DNA of 28,305 bases, taken from assembly GCA_964352905.1 (NCBI GenBank), contig CAYGTS010000018.1:1-28305 (forward strand). Reading direction: 5' to 3'. The position numbers and the translations under genes were made by a program. This document shows positions 1 to 8,233 of the stretch, piece by piece (the first letter of the stretch is position 1; every line of letters starts with the position of its first letter). The stretch comes from CAYGTS01 sp964352905 (GTDB taxonomy: Bacteria; Pseudomonadota; Gammaproteobacteria; JAHCLG01). The notes under the pieces are model-generated. The model was not told the DNA's origin and did no database searches. It saw only the letters and a list, made by a program, of their open reading frames with translations.

Positions 1-48
1 GTTTTTAGCCCAAATATGGGCGTTCCCATCTACAGGGTGAATAGTTAC
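1..48 (-). repeat. Partial MITE-like repeat, copy 1 (window edge)
   Basis: Read on the minus strand it begins GTAACTATTCACCCTGTAG, the same end as the copy at 11516, and continues through GGGAACGCCCATATTTGGGC to the window edge. The near-palindrome at 8-21 (GCCCAAATATGGGC) recurs at the far right end of the window. The element lies 33 bp upstream of nrdA, so the nrdA promoter probably lies in or beyond it. Confidence 0.6.
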
Positions 49-81
49 CTAAAAATTTACAAATTCCGGGAGAGAGCACGC

Positions 82-2910
82 ATGCAAACTGAAGCAACGA
101 TTAATTTAACACCAAGAACTGATCAAAACATTAACTTTACTGATAAGACGATTAAGACCGCCCAACCCGGTTTACTTAAAGTCATTAAACGCAATGGCAG
201 CATGACGCATTATGACGATAACAAGATTAATATTGCCATCACCAAAGCCTTCTTAGCCACCGAAGGTGGTGTTGCTGCAAGCTCTACCCGAGTGCATGAA
301 ATTGCCGCAAGCTTAACTAAGCAAATTAGTGATATCTTTTTTAAACGCTTTGCCGGTGGTGGCACGATTCATATCGAGCAAATTCAAGATCAGGTTGAAT
401 TAGCACTGATGCGCTCGGAGTATCACCAAACGGCAAGAGCCTATGTTTTATACCGTGAGGAACATCGCAAATTACGTGAAGCAAAGATTGAACATCACGC
501 TGCTGAGCAAAGTATTAAAAATATTAATGTCACCTTAGCAGATGGTTCACTGCATCCTCTTGATACTGCGCGACTAAAAGTTATCATCGCTGAAGCTTGC
601 CAAAATTTAAACGCGGTAAATGCCGATTTAATTTTGCAAGAAAGTTTAAAAAATCTGTATGATGGTGTAACAATTGATGAAATCCAACAAGCTCTCATCA
701 TGACTGCGCGCACTCAGATCGAACAAGAACCTGAATACAGCTACTGCAGTGCTGGCTTGTTATTACATGCATTACGGCGCGAAGCTTTATCCTTTTTAAA
801 AGTTGCAGAAAGTGCCACTTTTGCCGAAATGATTAAACTCTATCCCCATTATTTTGAAAAATTTATTGCGCGCGGCATTGAAGCTGAATTACTTGATCCA
901 ACTTTAGCCAGTTTTGATCTTAAAAAATTAGGCAAGTCCTTATTACCTGATCGTGATCTACAATTTACCTATTTAGGCTTACAAACGTTATATGATCGTT
1001 ATTTTTTACACACACAGGGTAGTCGTTTTGAATTACCACAAGCTTTTTTCATGCGCGTTGCCATGGGCTTGGCGCTGAATGAAAAAGATAAAAATGAAAA
1101 AGCCATTGAGTTTTATCAATTACTCAGTTCTTTTGATTTCATGAGCTCTACGCCAACCTTGTTTAACTCTGGGACATTACGTTCACAATTATCCAGTTGC
1201 TTTTTAACAACAGTGCCTGATGATTTGGCTGAAATCTATAATGCGATTAAAGACAATGCGATGCTATCAAAATTTGCGGGCGGCTTAGGCAATGACTGGA
1301 CACCAGTACGTGCGATTGGCTCTCATATTAAAGGCACCAATGGTAAATCGCTGGGCGTGATCCCTTTTCTTAACGTTGCTAATGCGTCTGCGGTTGCCGT
1401 AAATCAAGGCGGCAAACGCAAAGGCGCAGTTTGCGCTTATCTAGAATCATGGCATTTAGATATTGAAGAATTTTTAGAATTACGCAAAAACACCGGTGAT
1501 GATCGCCGCCGAACCCACGATATGAATACAGCAAACTGGGTACCTGATTTATTATTAAAACGTGTTTTTGAAGATAAGCCATGGACTTTGTTTTCACCGA
1601 ATGATGTCCCAGATTTGCATGATCTTTTTGGTGATAAATTTGAAACAGCTTATCAAGCTTACGAAGCCAAAGCATTGCGTGGTGAAATTAAAAACTTTAA
1701 ACAATTACCCGCTAGAAACTTGTGGCGCAAAATGTTATCGCTACTATTTGAAACAGGGCATCCTTGGATTACTTTTAAAGATGCTTGTAATATTCGTTCA
1801 CCGCAACAACATTGTGGTGTCATTCACAGTTCTAATTTATGTACTGAAATTACCCTAAACACGTCACTGGATGAAATTGCAGTGTGTAATTTAGGTAGTA
1901 TCAATTTACCTGCACATATTAATGATAAGGGGCAGCTTGATTTAACAAAGCTGGAAAAAACCATTAATACGGCGATCCGTATGTTGGATAATGTCATCGA
2001 TATTAATTATTATACTGTGCCGCAAGCGCGCAACTCCAATTTACGCCATCGCCCAATTGGCTTAGGTGTGATGGGATTTCAAGATGCTTTATACAAGCAA
2101 AATATTAGTTATTCATCTGATCAAGCGGTTGAATTTGCCGATCGCTCTATGGAAGCCATTAGTTATTTTGCAATAAAAGCCTCAACTAATTTAGCCGCAG
2201 AGAAAGGACGCTATGCAAGCTTTGAAGGATCTTTATGGAGCCAAGGCATTTTACCGTTGGATTCAATCGCACTGTTGCAAAAACAACGCGGCCAATATCT
2301 AGAGCAAGATACTACTAGCACGATGGATTGGGCAAGTCTGCGTGAACGTGTCACACAAGTTGGCATGCGCAATTCTAATGTCATGGCCATCGCGCCAACT
2401 GCAACCATTGCAAATATTTGTGGTGTCACGCAATCGATTGAACCAACCTATCAAAATTTATTTGTGAAATCGAATTTATCTGGTGAATTTACAGTGATTA
2501 ATCCTTACTTGGTTGAAAAATTAAAAGCCTTGAATTTATGGGATGAAGTCATGGTCAATGATTTAAAATACTTTGATGGTAGCTTACAAAAAATTGATCG
2601 TATTCCTGAAACGATTAAACAACAATTTGCCACTGCCTTTGAAATTGAAACCAAATGGCTGGTTGAAGCTGCATCACGTCGTCAAAAATGGCTGGATCAA
2701 GCGCAATCGCTTAATCTTTACATGGCAGAAGCATCGGGTAAAAAATTAGATTTACTCTACAAAATGGCTTGGTTACGTGGCTTAAAAACAACTTATTATT
2801 TACGTTCTTTAGGCGCTACCAATGCTGAAAAATCAACCGTCACCACTGGCACTTTAAATGCCGTTAACGCTTGCGCAATTGATAATCCCGATTGCGAAGC
2901 CTGTCAGTAA
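82..2910 (+). CDS. nrdA: Ribonucleoside-diphosphate reductase class Ia, alpha subunit
   Basis: This is the catalytic R1 subunit (942 aa), which reduces NDPs to dNDPs with NrdB. Two N-terminal ATP-cone regulatory domains are seen at about residues 34-130 and 148-240, as in NrdA of Pseudomonas and relatives and unlike the single cone of E. coli. Catalytic cysteines are visible: C373 (SSCFLTT), C587 in NLCTE with E589, and C602 in AVCNLGS. The tail has the CxxC pair C938/C941 that passes electrons from thioredoxin or glutaredoxin. The start at 82 is preferred over an upstream ATG at 16 because a GGGAGAG ribosome site precedes it and the upstream stretch is repeat DNA. nrdB follows 26 bp downstream in the same operon. 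The two-cone form implies dATP/ATP overall-activity control. Confidence 0.97.
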   Translation: MQTEATINLTPRTDQNINFTDKTIKTAQPGLLKVIKRNGSMTHYDDNKINIAITKAFLATEGGVAASSTRVHEIAASLTKQISDIFFKRFAGGGTIHIEQIQDQVELALMRSEYHQTARAYVLYREEHRKLREAKIEHHAAEQSIKNINVTLADGSLHPLDTARLKVIIAEACQNLNAVNADLILQESLKNLYDGVTIDEIQQALIMTARTQIEQEPEYSYCSAGLLLHALRREALSFLKVAESATFAEMIKLYPHYFEKFIARGIEAELLDPTLASFDLKKLGKSLLPDRDLQFTYLGLQTLYDRYFLHTQGSRFELPQAFFMRVAMGLALNEKDKNEKAIEFYQLLSSFDFMSSTPTLFNSGTLRSQLSSCFLTTVPDDLAEIYNAIKDNAMLSKFAGGLGNDWTPVRAIGSHIKGTNGKSLGVIPFLNVANASAVAVNQGGKRKGAVCAYLESWHLDIEEFLELRKNTGDDRRRTHDMNTANWVPDLLLKRVFEDKPWTLFSPNDVPDLHDLFGDKFETAYQAYEAKALRGEIKNFKQLPARNLWRKMLSLLFETGHPWITFKDACNIRSPQQHCGVIHSSNLCTEITLNTSLDEIAVCNLGSINLPAHINDKGQLDLTKLEKTINTAIRMLDNVIDINYYTVPQARNSNLRHRPIGLGVMGFQDALYKQNISYSSDQAVEFADRSMEAISYFAIKASTNLAAEKGRYASFEGSLWSQGILPLDSIALLQKQRGQYLEQDTTSTMDWASLRERVTQVGMRNSNVMAIAPTATIANICGVTQSIEPTYQNLFVKSNLSGEFTVINPYLVEKLKALNLWDEVMVNDLKYFDGSLQKIDRIPETIKQQFATAFEIETKWLVEAASRRQKWLDQAQSLNLYMAEASGKKLDLLYKMAWLRGLKTTYYLRSLGATNAEKSTVTTGTLNAVNACAIDNPDCEACQ

Positions 2911-2936
2911 CATTAATTGAATTAAAGGGGAAAAAG

Positions 2937-4085
2937 ATGTCATTATTAAATTGGGAAGAACAGCAGACTGATACAAAAAATGCAGCACTACAAGCATCAT
3001 TTAGTATCACGAATGAACAAGAAATAACAGCTAATACTGGGCTTGAAGAATTAACCATGAATGCCGCGCGTATCCATGTTGATGATAAAAAAATTATTAA
3101 TTGTCGTGCTGATCTAAATCAACTCGTGCCTTTTAAATATCATTGGGCTTGGGATAAATATTTGGCTGCTTGTGCTAACCATTGGATGCCACAAGAAATT
3201 AATATGGCAGCAGATGTGGCATTGTGGAAAAGTCGTGATGGTTTAACCCAAGATGAACGCATCATCATTAAACGCAGTCTGGGCTTTTTTTCAACTGCAG
3301 ATTCATTGGTTGCTAATAATTTAGTGCTCGCTGTTTATCGTCATATTACCAATCCTGAATGCCGCCAATATTTATTGCGCCAAGCGTTTGAAGAAGCACT
3401 ACACACGCATGCGTATCAATATGTCATTGAAAGTTTGGGACTCGATCAAGCTGAAGTGTTTAACATGTATCGTGAATTACCGAGTGTTGCCACTAAAGCA
3501 GCCTGGGCAATTCCCTTTACACGCAGTCTTGCTGATCGTAACTTCCACACCGGTACTCCAGAAGCAGATCAACGTTTATTGCGTGATTTAATTGCGTTCT
3601 ATGTGGTGTTTGAAGGGATCTTTTTCTATGTTGGTTTTGCGCAAATTTTATCAATGGGCCGCCGCAATAAGATGACCGGTACTGCCGAGCAATTTCAATA
3701 TATTTTACGCGATGAATCCATGCACATGAATTTTGGGATTGATGTGATTAATCAAATTAAAATCGAAAATCCGCATTTGTGGACCGAAGAATTTAAACGT
3801 GAAATTGTTGACATGATTAAAGAGGGTGTCGACTTAGAATATCAATATGCGCAAGATACTATGCCGCGTGGTATTTTAGGTTTAAATGCCACCATGTTTA
3901 AAGATTATTTACAATTTATTGCCAATCGTCGTTTAACCCAGATTGGTTTACCTGAAGAATATAAAGGTGCGACTAATCCATTCCCGTGGATGAGTGAAAT
4001 GATGGATTTGAAAAAAGAGAAAAATTTCTTTGAAACACGCGTTACCGAATATCAAACTGGCGGTGCGTTGTCTTGGGATGATTAA
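2937..4085 (+). CDS. nrdB: Ribonucleoside-diphosphate reductase class Ia, beta subunit
   Basis: This is the diiron-tyrosyl radical R2 subunit (382 aa), partner of NrdA. The ligand set is visible: D93 (DVALWKS), E153 and H156 (EEALHTHAY), E226 (FEGIFFY), and E260 and H263 (DESMHMNFG). The radical tyrosine is Y160, spaced ExxHxxxY as in E. coli E115/H118/Y122. The start at 2937 has an AAAGGGG ribosome site 7 bp upstream; an earlier in-frame start would overlap the end of nrdA and adds residues unlike the family. A strong hairpin terminator follows at 4121. Confidence 0.97.
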   Translation: MSLLNWEEQQTDTKNAALQASFSITNEQEITANTGLEELTMNAARIHVDDKKIINCRADLNQLVPFKYHWAWDKYLAACANHWMPQEINMAADVALWKSRDGLTQDERIIIKRSLGFFSTADSLVANNLVLAVYRHITNPECRQYLLRQAFEEALHTHAYQYVIESLGLDQAEVFNMYRELPSVATKAAWAIPFTRSLADRNFHTGTPEADQRLLRDLIAFYVVFEGIFFYVGFAQILSMGRRNKMTGTAEQFQYILRDESMHMNFGIDVINQIKIENPHLWTEEFKREIVDMIKEGVDLEYQYAQDTMPRGILGLNATMFKDYLQFIANRRLTQIGLPEEYKGATNPFPWMSEMMDLKKEKNFFETRVTEYQTGGALSWDD

Positions 4086-4120
4086 TTTAGCACTGAACTG
4101 TTAAGATACAAACTCTAGAG

Positions 4121-4146
4121 AAGGGGCAATAATATTGCCCTTTTTT
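4121..4146 (+). terminator. Rho-independent terminator of nrdAB
   Basis: Stem GGGCAAT (4124-4130), loop AAT, stem ATTGCCC (4134-4140), followed by a run of six T. It lies 36 bp after the nrdB stop codon. The flanking AAG/TTT can extend the stem. Confidence 0.9.
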
Positions 4147-4219
4147 ATGCGGCAGCTAAACGCTTATATTTTTAAACTCAACAGTATTTTTTACCCTATC
4201 TTTATTTAGAAGCATAATG

Positions 4220-4309
4220 TATCCTAGAGGCGAAACTTTGTGGAATAGTCAGCTTTGTTCAAAAAATAGACTGTTCAACAAGGTCTTAATCTATTTCTGC
4301 TCTAGGATA
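4220..4309. repeat. Short inverted-repeat element (MITE-like)
   Basis: A perfect 10-bp inverted repeat, TATCCTAGAG at 4220-4229 and CTCTAGGATA at 4300-4309, bounds 70 bp of A+T-rich DNA with weak internal complementarity (CTTTGTTCAA against the complement of TTCAACAAGG). The ends differ from the GTAAC family elsewhere in the window. No clear target duplication is seen. It could be a MITE or remnant, or a regulatory structure ahead of the gene at 4374. Confidence 0.4.
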
Positions 4310-4373
4310 AAATAAAAATTTTCCTATCAGCTTAAATAATACTTGTACCATAAAAATAAAAGGAATTAATCAA

Positions 4374-4691
4374 ATGCCAAGTTTAATCTCAATCATTCCT
4401 GCTCATCAAGCAAAAATTTTGAGCGCAATTTTAAAAATTGATGGGCTTGTAAGATCTTCTGTGCTATCTGAGGCAGATGCTAATTTAGCAAGCTCCATAA
4501 CAGCTTACCTAGTTCAATTACGAAATTTAATATCAACAACTCAAACTACAGATGAAGAAAAGAGACAAGATCCTACAGAAGTTGCTGATCAAATTTTAAT
4601 TGATGAAGATCAATTTAATGCAATTCGCCAGACCTTACATAAACAGCTCAGTGAAGTCACTAAAATATCACCTCTTTCGCAACAGTTGTGA
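4374..4691 (+). CDS. Hypothetical protein, possibly the N-terminal part of a split gene
   Basis: A 105-aa soluble protein that I do not recognise, mainly helical and rich in Ser, Leu, Ile and Gln. AAAGGAATT precedes the ATG by about 7 bases, a good ribosome site. It ends in TGA at 4689-4691. The reading frame continues without a shift through five codons into the 406-aa ORF at 4707, so the two may be one gene of about 517 codons broken by a nonsense codon. Its last residues (VTKISPLSQQL) echo the first residues of the next ORF (MTKISPLNKTD). No function can be assigned. Confidence 0.55.
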   Translation: MPSLISIIPAHQAKILSAILKIDGLVRSSVLSEADANLASSITAYLVQLRNLISTTQTTDEEKRQDPTEVADQILIDEDQFNAIRQTLHKQLSEVTKISPLSQQL

Positions 4692-4706
4692 TTAGTTTTA
4701 AGCGCA

Positions 4707-5927
4707 ATGACTAAAATTTCTCCACTCAATAAAACTGATATTATTGATCTTGAAGATATACCTTATGGTCTAAATGTTTCTGGTGATTATTTTTATGCCA
4801 GTAGTGGTCATGCTTTTAAACTAACTGAAGTAACCCAGTTTCAACGCCTTGTGGATAACCGCACTCTATTTTGCAATCTTTTTTTAGGGGCAAATATCCC
4901 CTTTAATCATGTTGATCAACAAGCCATTATTAAACAAGCAAAAAATAAAAAAGTGAACATCCCTCAGGCACGACAAGATGCCGAACAATTTTTGTTAAAT
5001 TTATATCGTAGAATACTACTGCATAATCTATTGTTTGCTACGGATGTTATTACTCAAGCACCCGCGATGTATCGCAGAATGATTACACATTTTTCTGACA
5101 GGCATGCCTTAACAGGTAGCATGCGCTTTTTGGGATATTTAACGTCTGAAGAGTTTGGTATAACATGGACTGTTTTTAGCTTGGCTCCCTTGATTGCTGT
5201 ACTAACTAGTCCTATAAATGATGACTCAACGCGCTCACGCACTTCGATAGCTTTTTTAACTGGTGTAACATCTGCCATTACTCTGCGTTTTACCAATGTT
5301 TTGGAAATGTTTTTCTCATCCATAGAATTTTCTTTTCATGCTCTAGGTTATACCCATATGATCGCACTCATGATTATGCTAAGAGTTAAAGAAAAAGTGA
5401 CAAATAATGCCAACGAGAGAGCGTTTCTAGCTCAACTAAACAATATTAATCCACTTTCACAACATGCTTTTATTTTAGGCGTAAGTAATTTACTTATCCA
5501 ACTTAATGGCTATTTCCCCAATAATTTTATATTCAAGTTAGTAGAGTCTATTGTTAATAAAATGAATCAATTCTTTATGCAAGTTGTGAAGCGAAAATTT
5601 AATTATGAAATTCAGGCAATATCTCAAACACCTGAAGGACAACAAGCCCAAGTACTTTTAACTCGTGCAAGATTATTTGCTAGATCTATCCAAGAAGATT
5701 TTCGCGACAATGCTACACCTACTGTTTATGATTATTTGAATGCCTTACAACAGCAATTAAGACCTGCCTGGGAAGTCGCACGTGTAGAGCTACAGCAAGG
5801 CCGTCTTAATATACAAAGTCTTATGGAAACGGTTTTAGGTAATGATTTTTTAAGGCAACTCCTTCAAATGCCAAATGCCCCTCAAATTGTTAATCAATTT
5901 CAAGGATTGTTTCAACCTAGACCGTAA
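4707..5927 (+). CDS. Hypothetical protein with hydrophobic central region
   Basis: A 406-aa protein of no recognised family. The central part (about residues 150-265) holds several hydrophobic stretches (around FSLAPLIAVLTSPI, IAFLTGVTSAITL and MIALMIMLRV) that could be membrane segments. The C-terminal third is polar, Gln-rich and helical. There is no signal peptide and only a weak ribosome site before the ATG, which fits either translational coupling to, or an interrupted fusion with, the 105-aa ORF in the same frame. The stop TAA lies inside the GTAAC terminus of the repeat at 5924, so the original C-terminus may have been replaced by the insertion. In a host-associated bacterium an effector role is possible, but nothing in the sequence shows it. 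Confidence 0.55.
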   Translation: MTKISPLNKTDIIDLEDIPYGLNVSGDYFYASSGHAFKLTEVTQFQRLVDNRTLFCNLFLGANIPFNHVDQQAIIKQAKNKKVNIPQARQDAEQFLLNLYRRILLHNLLFATDVITQAPAMYRRMITHFSDRHALTGSMRFLGYLTSEEFGITWTVFSLAPLIAVLTSPINDDSTRSRTSIAFLTGVTSAITLRFTNVLEMFFSSIEFSFHALGYTHMIALMIMLRVKEKVTNNANERAFLAQLNNINPLSQHAFILGVSNLLIQLNGYFPNNFIFKLVESIVNKMNQFFMQVVKRKFNYEIQAISQTPEGQQAQVLLTRARLFARSIQEDFRDNATPTVYDYLNALQQQLRPAWEVARVELQQGRLNIQSLMETVLGNDFLRQLLQMPNAPQIVNQFQGLFQPRP

Positions 5928-6065
5928 CTACTCACTCCGTAGCAGGGAACGTCCTGATCCCCGCTTATCAAGAGGAATGGCGTTTTTATCGCCAAACATG
6001 CCCTCTTGATAAACGGCGGTCTGAACGTTCTTGGTAAATATTAAGTTAAAGAGGTAAGCAGTTAC
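5924..6065 (+). repeat. MITE-like palindromic element, copy 2
   Basis: 142 bp with ends GTAACTACTCACTCC and, inverted, GTAACTGCTTACC. It contains the family core GAACGTTCTTGGTAAATAT. The inside folds strongly: TTATCAAGAGG (5965-5975) pairs with CCTCTTGATAA (6002-6012), with a smaller GGCG/CGCC hairpin in the loop. The flanking 8-mers (CCTAGACC, AATTAAGC) do not match. It lies between two convergent genes and supplies the stop codon of the left one, so it may act as a two-way terminator. Confidence 0.75.
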
Positions 6066-6067
6066 AA

Positions 6068-6712
6068 TTAAGCAAGCTTTGTTAAATTCTTTTTCTGCGT
6101 TATTAATTGTATAAGACGCTGAACACTTGCAAGCATATTCATGCCCTCACCTTTCATTAACCAATAATAATTATTATTGCGATCTTCTAATCTTTGAGAA
6201 ATGTGTGTCAATTTTGATATACCAAAATGTTTAAAATAACGGCTTTGGATATTTTCTGCTAACAATACTATTCCAGTGTAATGTTGCGCAAAAGCCCAAT
6301 AGGCCGCTGAAGCCATTAAAGTGATAGCTGTGACAGTTGGTGGTAATGATTCATCAAATAACACTAATCGCCGAAATTCTATACAATTTTCCAAAGCACT
6401 AAGGCTGAGACTAAATTTTTCAACGATAGCAGTTATTTCCTTCATGGATGGATCAACGCAAATAACACCACAAATCAATTTACGGCTATTTTCCGCAATA
6501 AAATAACTGTGTGGAGAGTGCTCGATCATATTTCTATTAAGGTTATGTTGAATAAGATACAGTTTGTTTACCCTGGCATAATAGTTATTAAGCATATTTT
6601 GAAGAAGATATTGCTTTTCAAAATCATGGTTAGCTATCTGAGTAATCTTTACTGCGGTTAATTCACTTGTAATAGCTAAAAGCTCTTGAAGCGTTGATAG
6701 TAATTTGTTCAT
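6068..6712 (-). CDS. Putative GNAT-fold acyltransferase (FeeM / autoinducer-synthase-like)
   Basis: A 214-aa soluble protein. The layout resembles N-acyl amino acid synthases (FeeM type) and PEP-CTERM/autoinducer-synthase-like GNATs: an N-terminal helical stretch; HSYFIAENSRKLICGVICV (about 68-86), where the GNAT beta-strands around the substrate are expected; a CIEFRRLVLFDES strand (110-122) like the conserved ExxR motif; and a late YTGIVLLAENIQSRYFKHFG segment (145-164) like the strand and helix near the C-terminus. These are pattern resemblances only. Such enzymes transfer long acyl chains from acyl-ACP to an amino acid or amine. The gene is bracketed by two inverted copies of the GTAAC repeat (5924-6065, 6833-6913). 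Confidence 0.4.
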   Translation of the reverse strand: MNKLLSTLQELLAITSELTAVKITQIANHDFEKQYLLQNMLNNYYARVNKLYLIQHNLNRNMIEHSPHSYFIAENSRKLICGVICVDPSMKEITAIVEKFSLSLSALENCIEFRRLVLFDESLPPTVTAITLMASAAYWAFAQHYTGIVLLAENIQSRYFKHFGISKLTHISQRLEDRNNNYYWLMKGEGMNMLASVQRLIQLITQKKNLTKLA

Positions 6713-6832
6713 TCAATAATCCTCACTATGCCATTTGCCGTTCACTGGCTACTAAATTGGATTCGACCTTAATGGCTTGGTAAATTTAACATAAAATATG
6801 TTAGAAAATTAGACTCTTTTTTTAAAAATTTT

Positions 6833-6913
6833 GTAACTTCTCACCCTCTTTAACTTTATATTTACCAAGAACGTTCTGATTTGGCGTTCCCTGCTACGGA
6901 GCGTAGTAGTTAC
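6833..6913 (-). repeat. MITE-like element, copy 3, with exact 8-bp target duplication
   Basis: 81 bp, bounded by GTAACTTCTCACCC and, inverted, GTAACTACTACGC. It is flanked on both sides by AAAATTTT (6825-6832 and 6914-6921), an exact 8-bp duplication. The core GAACGTTCTTGGTAAATAT is on the minus strand, making this copy inverted relative to copy 2. GTAA ends with 8-bp duplications are the hallmark of the IS66 family. Confidence 0.85.
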
Positions 6914-6921
6914 AAAATTTT

Positions 6922-8123
6922 GTAACTGTTCAGCAAAATTAACCCATAAAAAAAATAAAAAACCAGAAAAAAAACTTGACAGGTTTTTTTAGCCAAAAGT
7001 CTAATTATCAGTATCATTCTAAAGTCTGCTAGAATTGGTGCTCACAAGATCGATATATCGTCGCTAAGTTCTTTAAACTTTAATGTTGTAGCCCGGTAGC
7101 TTTCCCAAAAATTAATTTGCGTAGAAACGCTCTGAGAGCGAAAAATTTGATTTAAAAAAGCCATGTTATAATGCTCTTCACCTAGTCAAGAGCAAATTAA
7201 TTTATGAAGATTGATAACGTCGACGTTGGAAAAACGATCGACAACGCTAAAAAGCTGTTAAAAGAAGAGCAAAATATTTCGCCTGCATTAAAAGCAATTT
7301 TCGAGTTAATCTTGATACTGATGCAGGCAATGCTTATTCGTTTCAGCTTAAACAGTAAAAACTCAGGTAAACCGCCTTCTGCTGATCCTAACCGTAAAAA
7401 AGAAAAGTAGAGAAATAAAACAAACCGCAAACCTGGTGGTCAATTTGGACGTAAAGGTTCACAATTAAAACCGGTTGAAAACCCAGATGAGATCGAATTT
7501 TTAAAAATCGATAAACGTAAATTGCCAAAAGGCAACTATCGTGATGATGGTTATGAAGCAAGGCAAGTGATCGATTTTAAGGTATCAATCAATGTTACCG
7601 AATATCGTGCTCAAGTGTTGGTTGATACTGAAGGAAACCGATATGTTGCAAATTTCCCTGCATTTGTCACTCGCCCCGTTCAATACGGGCCAAAGACAAA
7701 AGCAAGCGCTGTGTATATGTCTCAATATCAGCTAACGCCCTATAATCGTATTGAAGATTATTTTTCTGATCAACTCGGACTCAACATTAGCACCGGTTCT
7801 TTTTTTAATTTTAACCAGGAAGCTTATGAACGCTTAGCAGACTTTGAAGTAATTGCTAAAGAAAAATTGATTGCAAGTCAGCGTATCAATGCAGATGAAA
7901 CCGGGGTGAATATTAATGGCAAACGTTTATGGTTACATACCGCCTGTAACGATTTGTGGACGTATTTTTATCCACATCAAAAACGCGGCCATGAAGCGAT
8001 GGATGAAATTGGTATTTTACCTCTATTCAAAGGCGTTTTATGCCATGATTATTGGGAAGCGTATTATCATTACAATTGCCTACATTCATTATGCAATAGT
8101 CATTTGCTGCGGGAATTGCTGCA
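6922..8123 (+). mobile_element. IS66-family insertion sequence, truncated remnant
   Basis: The left end is proposed at 6922 (GTAACTGTTCAGC), directly after an AAAATTTT octamer, and resembles the repeat-family ends. About 280 bp of leader precede the tnpC-type coding region at 7204. No tnpA/tnpB are present, as in the ISBst12 subgroup. The right half is missing: similarity to IS66 transposase stops near 8123, where the target sequence of the next IS begins. No right inverted repeat was found. Confidence 0.75.
6976..7005 (+). promoter_or_regulatory. Possible promoter in IS66 leader
   Basis: A perfect -35 hexamer TTGACA (6976-6981) is followed after 18 bp by TCTAAT (7000-7005), a poor -10. It lies about 200 bp upstream of the decayed transposase, so it may be vestigial. 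The rest of 6922-7203 shows only A/T tracts and no other gene. Confidence 0.35.
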
Positions 8124-8130
8124 TTTTTAA
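7204..8130 (+). pseudogene. tnpC: IS66-family transposase (tnpC type), interrupted and truncated
   Basis: The N-terminal 68 codons end in NSGKPPSADPNRKKEK, the typical IS66 leader motif, then hit TAG at 7408-7410. The same frame continues with NRKPGGQFGRKGS and VENPDEIEF, classic IS66 sequence, through to 8130, so one nonsense codon splits the gene. The DDE domain keeps the first acidic motif (ADETGVNING) and the second (CHDYWEAY). It stops at LLRELLHF, before the third catalytic Glu. About 308 codons remain of a family length near 500. It cannot make active transposase. The conserved stretch after 7522 should not be called as a separate gene. Confidence 0.88.
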
Positions 8131-8138
8131 ATAAAAAC
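8124..8138. repeat. Target-site duplication, left copy
   Basis: TTTTTAAATAAAAAC immediately left of the IS1202-group element. The right flank (9768-9781) reads TTTTTAAATAAAAC, the same except for one A in a homopolymer. This suggests a duplication of about 15 bp, within the 15-17 bp range I recall for the ISAba32 subgroup. Confidence 0.65.
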
Positions 8139-8194
8139 TGTCAAGGCAAAGTAGAAATTTCCGCTTTTGAGCAAAGTTAAAATTTCCTCTTTCT

Positions 8195-8230
8195 GGTAGC
8201 TACCGATCGTACAAGCTGGTGTATTACACC
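8195..8230. repeat. Cluster of small perfect palindromes
   Basis: GGTAGCTACC at 8195-8204, the overlapping CGATCG at 8204-8209, and GGTGTATTACACC at 8218-8230 follow the left terminal repeat of the IS. They sit next to the larger nested inverted repeat at 8234-8371. No reading frame of note crosses them. Confidence 0.6.
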
Positions 8231-8233
8231 CAA

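Noticed and set aside
16..81. Upstream start for NrdA
   Set aside because: The extra 22 codons lie mostly in repeat DNA; the ATG at 82 has GGGAGAG before it and matches family N-termini.
4374..5927. Toxin-antitoxin pair
   Set aside because: The small-then-large layout superficially fits, but the second protein is 406 aa with hydrophobic segments, the two share a frame, and neither resembles a known toxin or antitoxin.
7522..8130. 202-codon ORF as an independent gene
   Set aside because: It is the continuation of the IS66 transposase frame after a TAG; conserved IS66 residues lie upstream of its first ATG.
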